Notes under the pieces: generated by a model
Database searches by the model: none
Told to the model about the DNA's origin: nothing
What the model saw: only the letters and a program-made list of their open reading frames with translations
Origin: Gonapodya prolifera JEL478
Lineage: Eukaryota > Monoblepharomycota > Monoblepharidomycetes > Monoblepharidales > Gonapodyaceae
Assembly: GCA_001574975.1 (NCBI GenBank)
Contig: KQ965804.1
Coordinates: forward strand, 1-64,000
DNA: 64,000 nt
Direction of reading: 5' to 3'
Made by a program: the position numbers and the translations under genes
Shown: positions 57,984 to 64,000 of the stretch, piece by piece
Layout: every line of letters starts with the position of its first letter
Position numbering within the stretch: position 1 is the stretch's first letter

Positions 57984-59748
57984 TTACTCTCCTGGGTCGG
58001 ATGACGAAACAGTAGCATTTGTCATATTGAGGGGGGGACCACCAAAGTGAGCTCTTGAACACAAAAAACAATATCGAGTACTCACTTGTCTGAAACATCG
58101 TCCAATTGTAGCTCGTTGCCCCTGGAGGAGTGAAAAATTGAGTTTCAGCAAGATTGATGCATGCACAAAACAAAGCCACGCACAATCAGCATACACCCCC
58201 TCCGCCGTGGGCCTACACCCCATCACCAGCTCGTCCTGATCCGAATTAAACCAAAACTGTATCGGCATCTCCGGGCCGTCCCTCCGCATGACCACCTCCT
58301 CGGCCAAAGCCCTGTCGAACGGGTCGCTGGTGATACGCTCGCCCAGCATGCTGAGCGAGCGCAGACGAGGCAAGTGGAGGAACAGGAGTGTCGCTGCGGC
58401 GATTGAGGTGCCCGCGTAGTCGTCTAACGAGAGCTGCTCGAGTTTTGGGCAAAGGGTGAAGATGTTTTGGATGGTGGTGGGGGTCAGCGCACGGCTGTCC
58501 AAGCGGGAAGTGGAGAGGTCAAGGGCCTAATAATGGGGGGTAGGTAGGTAGATGAGACAAGCGAATGGTGTCTTGTGAAAGTGCCTCACCTCCAGACCGA
58601 AACCAATTTTCTCCAGCATTGCGTACAGACCTTCATCCCATTCAACCGAACAGTACGGTATCAACAAATGCGTCAACCCGCTAAGCCTCGCCAGTGCCTC
58701 CAGCTCCTCCCTCTTTTGGATTTTGGCCACGAACAACCTCGTCAGGTTCCCGTACCGCGAAATCTTGTCGAATTCGACAAGGCTCGGTATCCGCTCGGCT
58801 ATTTTGAGGGAGTGCAGGTAAGGCAGGTCGGGTGGGAGGTTGACGTCACCCGTGAACTCGGATAGAGAAAGAAGGCGGAAGTTAGGACAGCGGAGAAGCA
58901 GGGGATTGATCCAAACGGCAGCGATTGGCGGCCTGGAAGCATGTTGAAGGGGGAGTTCAGGTTGAGTGCACGGTAAATGGCAAGGAAACTAAAACGATCG
59001 GAAAACAGGTCCAGGGTTTCCATCCCCTCCAAAATGGCCTGGAGTTTCTTCCACTCATACGATGCGCAAACAACTCATAGCACTCTCACCAGTTGTACAG
59101 TCTCAGCCTCACCACATTTTCCCCGGCAGGTATAACATGCACAGTCCACACCGCAAACAAGTCCGGCGCTAAGCAATCCACCGCCCAGTCCCTCACGAAC
59201 GGTGCAACGTGTCTCAGCGCATCGCCAACTTCTGAGAAATATCGCCTCTCCCGGTCGTTGTTGCCCGCCGTGAGCTCTGCCCGCAGTGGGCGGACCAGCG
59301 ACCGGATGGCTGGTGTCATCGAAGTGAAAACGTGCAGGCGGCGCTGATCTTCACGTTTAAGGTCAATGCTCCATCGGCGCCAGAGGAATACGGTGGCTGG
59401 AACTCGCCAGGTGCGTCTGATGAGCGGAGATTGGAGGTTGAGCTAATCGTCACTACGAAGCCATCGGCCTCGCTGGAAACGACGATCCTACCCTACTAGA
59501 GCACATCGTGCCAGATCTCTCTCGTCGAGAAAGCTCAGAACGTTCTCTACGAGCTCTGGTGTGGCGAAAACTTGGTCCTGGCTGGGAGCTCCCTGACGTT
59601 GCCCACGAACTGGGGGTACGGCCAGGAACGGTGTGTCACTTTCGATCGATGCACGAAGTTGGGCTGTTTGAGGCAAAGGAGGGTTGGATTCGAGTGGATG
59701 GGAGAAGTTTGGGGCCTTGATAAGAACACCGTTGGCCGATGCTCCCAT
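57984..59748 (-). CDS. F-box protein with leucine-rich segments
   Basis: Predicted SCF substrate receptor. The first exon (59748 to about 59490) ends in an F-box, FATPELVENVLSFLDERDLARCALV. Later exons carry leucine-rich, irregular repeats: HVFTSMTPAIRSLVRPLRAE, FVRDWAVDCLAPDLFAVW, LTHLLIPYCSVEWDEGLYAM, CPKLEQLSLDDYAG and LPRLRSLSMLGERI, typical of fungal F-box/LRR proteins that diverge fast. The conserved WRRW-like core after the F-box is present (FLWRRWSIDLKRED). The joins are unsure: at least five exons, and the 3' end at 57984 is only the end of the open frame. Substrate unknown. Confidence 0.65.
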
Positions 59749-60173
59749 CTGGAGCGAAGAGGGAAGGCGGTTTCATCGTTGCAGCGTTAGGGAGGAAAGC
59801 AACAAGCATCGCGCACCATCTTTGTGGCGGGAGGGAGCTGGGCGGAGGAAGTCGCCAAATCAAGTGAAGACGGAGTGAACCTTCACAAATGAACTATACA
59901 GTACAGCAGGCACACAAGCGAATACACTGAAGCCATGCCATTTTGAATTACCCAAGATTACACATGGCACTGTGGTTATTTTTGGCCTTTCAGTGGCACT
60001 TTTTGCCGCCACCCATTTTTTCGAACCAGAAAGAAAATTCTGAATCTGGCACCAAACGCCGGTGGCCCGACACCATTTCCGTCTGAGCAAAGAAAAGAGT
60101 AAATGAATGTTACCCTTGAGAGGGGTCGAATTAACTGCGGACGCCCCCTGCCGCCAGAAGACCCTGCAAATTC
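59749..60173. other. Divergent intergenic region
   Basis: About 425 bases between the F-box/LRR gene (minus) and the second SH3 protein (plus). No additional gene was found. Confidence 0.5.
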
Positions 60174-62048
60174 ATGGGACGGTGGAGACCCGCGGCGTTC
60201 ACGATCGCGGCTGCCCTTCTTCTGTTTGCATCCTCAGTGACGGAAGTGCAGAGCCAAGGGGTATCTGCAGTTATATATCCATGTTCTCCTCACAGCCACC
60301 TAACAATTTTCTCTTGGGGCACCGCCCACTGTAGAATTGCACATCAAAAGCATGCCAAACAACCCTCGCATGCGTGGATCTGCCTACCGATGAACAGTTC
60401 ACTGTCTGCGTGTGCTCGAACAGGCAAGACTTCGTTACTTGCAGGGATCAATGCCTGGTAGTTGATAACCTCGGCATCACGGATGCACGGCTCAATGCAA
60501 GTGGCGGTGTCCCTAGTTTTTGTTTCACCATTTGAATGATCGTGACGTTGTGTGGATGCCAGGCTGTTTGTGGGAGCGTTACAAACACTCGTAAGGTGAC
60601 GTCTACGGCAAGAACATCAGCCGCCCCATCTCCGACGCCATCGCTGTCGCCTGGATGCTCAGGGTATGTTTGTTTTTGTAGCAGATTCCGAAAATCTGAC
60701 ATCTCACGGAGAACTGTTCGCGTATAGGGGCCTCTGTACACAATTTGTCAACACCTGCGCGGCGGTGAGTAGAATCGGCCACATTCTCAGTGCTTTGGCT
60801 TTCCTTGCTTTATTTAAGTCTTCTCTCACTTCGTCAGGCGATAAGAGCTCAAGACGACATCGCATATGTTAGTGGTTGCAGTGCACACCATCCATTCAAA
60901 GCTCTCTCACCTCCTTAACACTCCTCGCTTTTTCCTGTCGCTAACTCTAGGGCCGTTGCGTCTGTGCTAATCTGGATGTGTACGGTCAATGCTCTGCCGT
61001 ATGCCCCGAACTCCTTCCCACCGGCTTCGTTCTTTCCGACGTGCGCGCGTCGTGCCAAAACGGCCAGCCTCTGACCTCTTCAGCTTCCTTGGCACTCACT
61101 ACGACGTCCCGCACGACCTCATCGAGCACCAGGGTTTCCTCCACAGCCGTCAGATCCAGTACCACAATGACCGCAAGTGGCACGGCAATCTCCTCACCGG
61201 GCTCCAACCAAGCCCAGAACGATGACGCGGGCGGGAGTGGTCTTGCTACCGGTGCCATTGTCGGCATTGTGGTCGGCATTGCAGCCATCGTTCTTGCAGC
61301 AGTTGGAGGGGCTCTCTACTGGCGCCGTCGCAAGGCCCGATCAGGCGATGACAGCGTCACTCCGTTCAGTAGCGAAAAGCCTCTACCGGTTCCCCCGGCA
61401 AGCCAGATATTCCAGCAATACGCCCAGTCTCCGGTCCCCACACATGGATCAGGGTCACCGTACCAGGGTGGATCGCCATCCCCCCTCCTGTACGCTGCAG
61501 TCCCTGGCGTGCCATACAACCAAGAATCCACACAAATGAATCCCCCAGCATCATTTGTTTCCGAGTACCGACCACAGAACGTGCCACCTCCGTCAGCGGC
61601 GACTTACCTGACCGTCGCGCCGGATTCGCTTGCTGTGCCCGTGTCGCCTGGCAGCGAGCGCACGAGTAGTAGGGTGCTTGGATCGGCAATTCTTGAGGGG
61701 CAGAGCACTCGGACAGATGGGGGAAAGAAACCTGGTGTCTATACTGCTGGGACTCAAGTGAGTGGAAGCTGTTCAGTTGCCTTGAGTGTGTGGTCTGACC
61801 GCCCGGATGCCGTGATAGCTACGTTCCAACTACGATGCAGTTGAATCCGACGAGCTGACCGTCCGTTGGGGTGACTCGATTCAAGTCATGCAGTTTTTCG
61901 ACGACGGGTGAGTTTTCCATTTCATGTTAGCTTTGGTGCGTCCCTTGCCCCTGGCTAACGGCACCGCGCTGTATCTAGGTGGGCTCTCGGTGTGAATCTC
62001 GCTACTAATAAGCAGGGTGTTCTCCCCCAGGATTTGTTGAGAATGTGA
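60174..62048 (+). CDS. Single-pass transmembrane protein with C-terminal SH3 domain (Fus1-like layout), copy 2
   Basis: Second protein with the same layout as the gene at 47940-51396. A clear signal peptide opens it (MGRWRPAAFTIAAALLLFAS). Short exons encode Cys-rich parts: CVDLPTDEQFTVCVCSN with FVTCRDQC, then LCTQFVNTCAA, AIRAQDDIAY and RCVCANLDVYGQCSAVCPE. A Ser/Thr-rich stalk leads to the TM GAIVGIVVGIAAIVLAAVGG and basic YWRRRKAR. After a Pro/Ser-rich cytoplasmic region the SH3 domain is YDAVESDELTVRWGDSIQV, then FFDDGWALGVNLATNKQGV and LPQDLL, with ALYDY-, DGW- and P-Q-x-L-type positions. The intron joining TAGTQ to LRSNYDAV starts GTGAGT near 61756; another splits DDG from WAL. It stops at 62048. 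Likely binds proline-rich partners in signalling. Confidence 0.8.
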
Positions 62049-64000
62049 TTTATTAGTTTGCGGGGCGGGGGGATGGACGACTATTTTGTTGTTGCGCTGA
62101 GCTTTTTATGCAGTTTTGTGATACTACAACGCTAAAAAACTACTTCGACGAATTAATGTATTGTCAACGGGCTAGGATAGGCACTAACCAAAACACCTCG
62201 CGGACACAGACGTTGAGTGCGGCACTCGTAAGAGACCACGCCTCGACATCTACGAATCTGGAAGAGTGCTACGGTTTTGAAATGAGGGGAGCTGCTCCTA
62301 GGCCGAGGACCGAGGGCAGCGGAGCTGCAGATGAAAACGCATCATTGCAGACGTCGCATTGTTAGATGGAGTTGGGCACGGCGCAAGCAAACAAAACGGC
62401 CATGTGGAAACCCCACGTGAGTCACGAACGAGACAGGCAGGCGTCGGTCCAGTCCATCGAGCTGCTCGTTCACCTCTCCACCAGCAACGATGCTCACATT
62501 TTGTTACATTTCGTCCACGGGGGTGAAAGAAAGAGGTGTTCCCCGAAGAGAGGCTGCAGCCCTAAATCGTCTGGGATCCGCATCACGAAACCAACTCATC
62601 AGCGAATCTTCTCCTAACACCACTTTTTGCCAAGTAGAATAATCGGGTTCTGCAGAGCGGCGCGTGGAGAAGACTTTCCGCCTGTGAAAGTGGAGATGTC
62701 TCTGTTCTGTGTTTTGCATGTGACATGCGGATTCGCACATCTCAAATCCCTTCCGCGAAGTCAGCAACATGGGACGAGACACAAGTAAAGACGGATCTCA
62801 GTCAAAGAGTGTCTCAAATGGCTGCTTGACGTCACTTGCTCAGCAACGGTTCACATTATTGTGACGCTTGTGACAGGGGGAGATAGTAGAGGGGAAACAG
62901 AGACTGTTGCTCAGGTAGTCCAATTGGATGAATCACTTTAACCGTTAAACTTCGACCATCGCTTGAGCTTCAATGAGACTTGTCAGTGCTCTGAAATCAT
63001 GGCACCTGTGTCGTGTCGTCCGGTGTTGATGTACTTCTGCTTTTCGATTTGGATTTCTACTTCCCCTTCATGTAATCGGCCAAGTGTTTCCACCAAGAAT
63101 AACGCCAGCACAACCGGCAAACGTCCCAAAGAGAAGATCAATTGACATCTCAAGGTACACGTCCACAAAGTTACAGAGGCTTTTGGCGAGTTAGGTCCTC
63201 GTTCCCGAGCTTCGTTGTTCTCGCCCATACAAAATAGAGACAGTAATTTGTCAACAACATAATAACAAAACACACCGCAGTAGTTTGTGCAACACGTATG
63301 TACGGCAGCTCTCAAGAGTCAGCGCCCATCTAAGTATTTGGCGCGCAGAATGTTATGTACTTAGTCCATAACCCAAAATGAAGAATCCTCGAACTTCAGA
63401 TTCTTTTCTCCATTTCGGTAGACTGAGCAACAGCCCGTTCGTTGTCTGTGCAATAAGCACGGAGATAGGGCCCGTATTGTCTCTGGTATCATATTTTTAC
63501 ATTTACACATGGAAGGGTTGTGGACGGTGTCTGTGCTTCAGTGAAACATCGTATGTGAACCGGCACTGGAATCTGCTGAACATGGGACTGGCGGCCCATG
63601 CGTCAATTTACCATCCAGATCACCTGCAACTCCTAACTGCCACGCCACCGACCTCCTCATTCATGTCGACCTGCTTCCACCACAGGACTGACCGTGTCTT
63701 TTCTTAGTCTCCAGCAAACACAGCACCCCTTCGAAAGGCAAGGAGCACGACTTCGGGGTCGATGAGCACAACTTCGTCGGGACAAAGAGAGCGTAATTGC
63801 CTTGTCTGGGTCTGGCATGTACCTAACCTATTGTGCGGGTGACATCGCGGTCGCTTCAATGGACGGGGTTTTCACATCCGTCAAACTCAACGACGGGAGA
63901 AGGGCCGCGTGACGCAGTCCATTCGCCCATGGTGCATCGACATCCCACGCAGGATGGCCTGCGCCATTCACAGGCGCGGACGAGCACAGGCATACTCAGC
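62049..64000. other. 1.95-kb region without a supportable gene
   Basis: Open frames here are short (up to about 110 residues), mostly lack ATG starts at sensible places, and resemble nothing I know. Near 63713-63800 a plus-strand frame reads KGKEHDFGVDEHNFVGTK and near 63810-63905 another reads MYLTYCAGDIAVASMDGVF; their composition is protein-like, so an exon of a gene that runs past the window edge is possible. No tRNA or repeat was recognised. Confidence 0.4.

Noticed and set aside
62983-63315. Minus-strand frame of 110 residues with a hydrophobic middle
   Set aside because: It begins with TTG rather than ATG, shows no family motif and has no supporting neighbouring exons.

Overview
The window is nuclear DNA from a fungus that makes flagella. 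An inner-arm axonemal dynein heavy chain sits beside typical fungal genes: a Zn2Cys6 regulator, HAP2, TVP38 and a spherulin-4 enzyme. Together with many short introns (about 45-80 bases), very small intergenic gaps and roughly balanced base composition, this points to a zoosporic fungus, most likely a chytrid. No virus-like element, rRNA or CRISPR array was seen. All exon joins were read by eye from GT/AG sites and frame closure, so ends marked uncertain need transcript support.

Layout. 1-1.7 kb: non-coding, with one tRNA-Arg(ACG) and two decayed tandem copies. 1.7-10.5 kb, all minus strand: Zn2Cys6 transcription factor, PP2A B'' regulatory subunit, a tail-anchored FHA protein of the SLMAP/Far10 type, and OHCU decarboxylase (uraD). 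10.5-13.8 kb, plus strand: PuuE-type allantoinase, divergent from uraD across 81 bases, then an F-box/ankyrin protein. 13.8-18.2 kb, minus: HAP2 (NF-YA), then two tandem paralogous multi-pass membrane proteins of unknown role. 18.6-26.1 kb, plus: a 1,823-residue GHKL ATPase ending in a WLM-like zinc protease motif, and a short-chain dehydrogenase. 26.2-46.1 kb, minus: a probable senescence/spartin-domain protein, an MFS transporter and the dynein. 46.4-57.7 kb, plus: DODA-type dioxygenase, a transmembrane SH3 protein, an AAAP amino-acid transporter, TVP38 and spherulin-4. 58-59.7 kb, minus: an F-box/LRR protein. 60.2-62 kb, plus: a second transmembrane SH3 protein. The last 2 kb has no supportable gene.

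Functional links. uraD and puuE act at consecutive steps of urate breakdown (OHCU to allantoin, allantoin to allantoate) and share one short promoter. The PP2A B'' subunit and the SLMAP-like protein are neighbours; SLMAP homologues belong to STRIPAK, another PP2A assembly. The two transmembrane SH3 proteins have the same Fus1-like layout. The strongest candidate for an undescribed system is the GHKL-ATPase / CUE-like / WLM-like zincin fusion at 18.6-24.7 kb.
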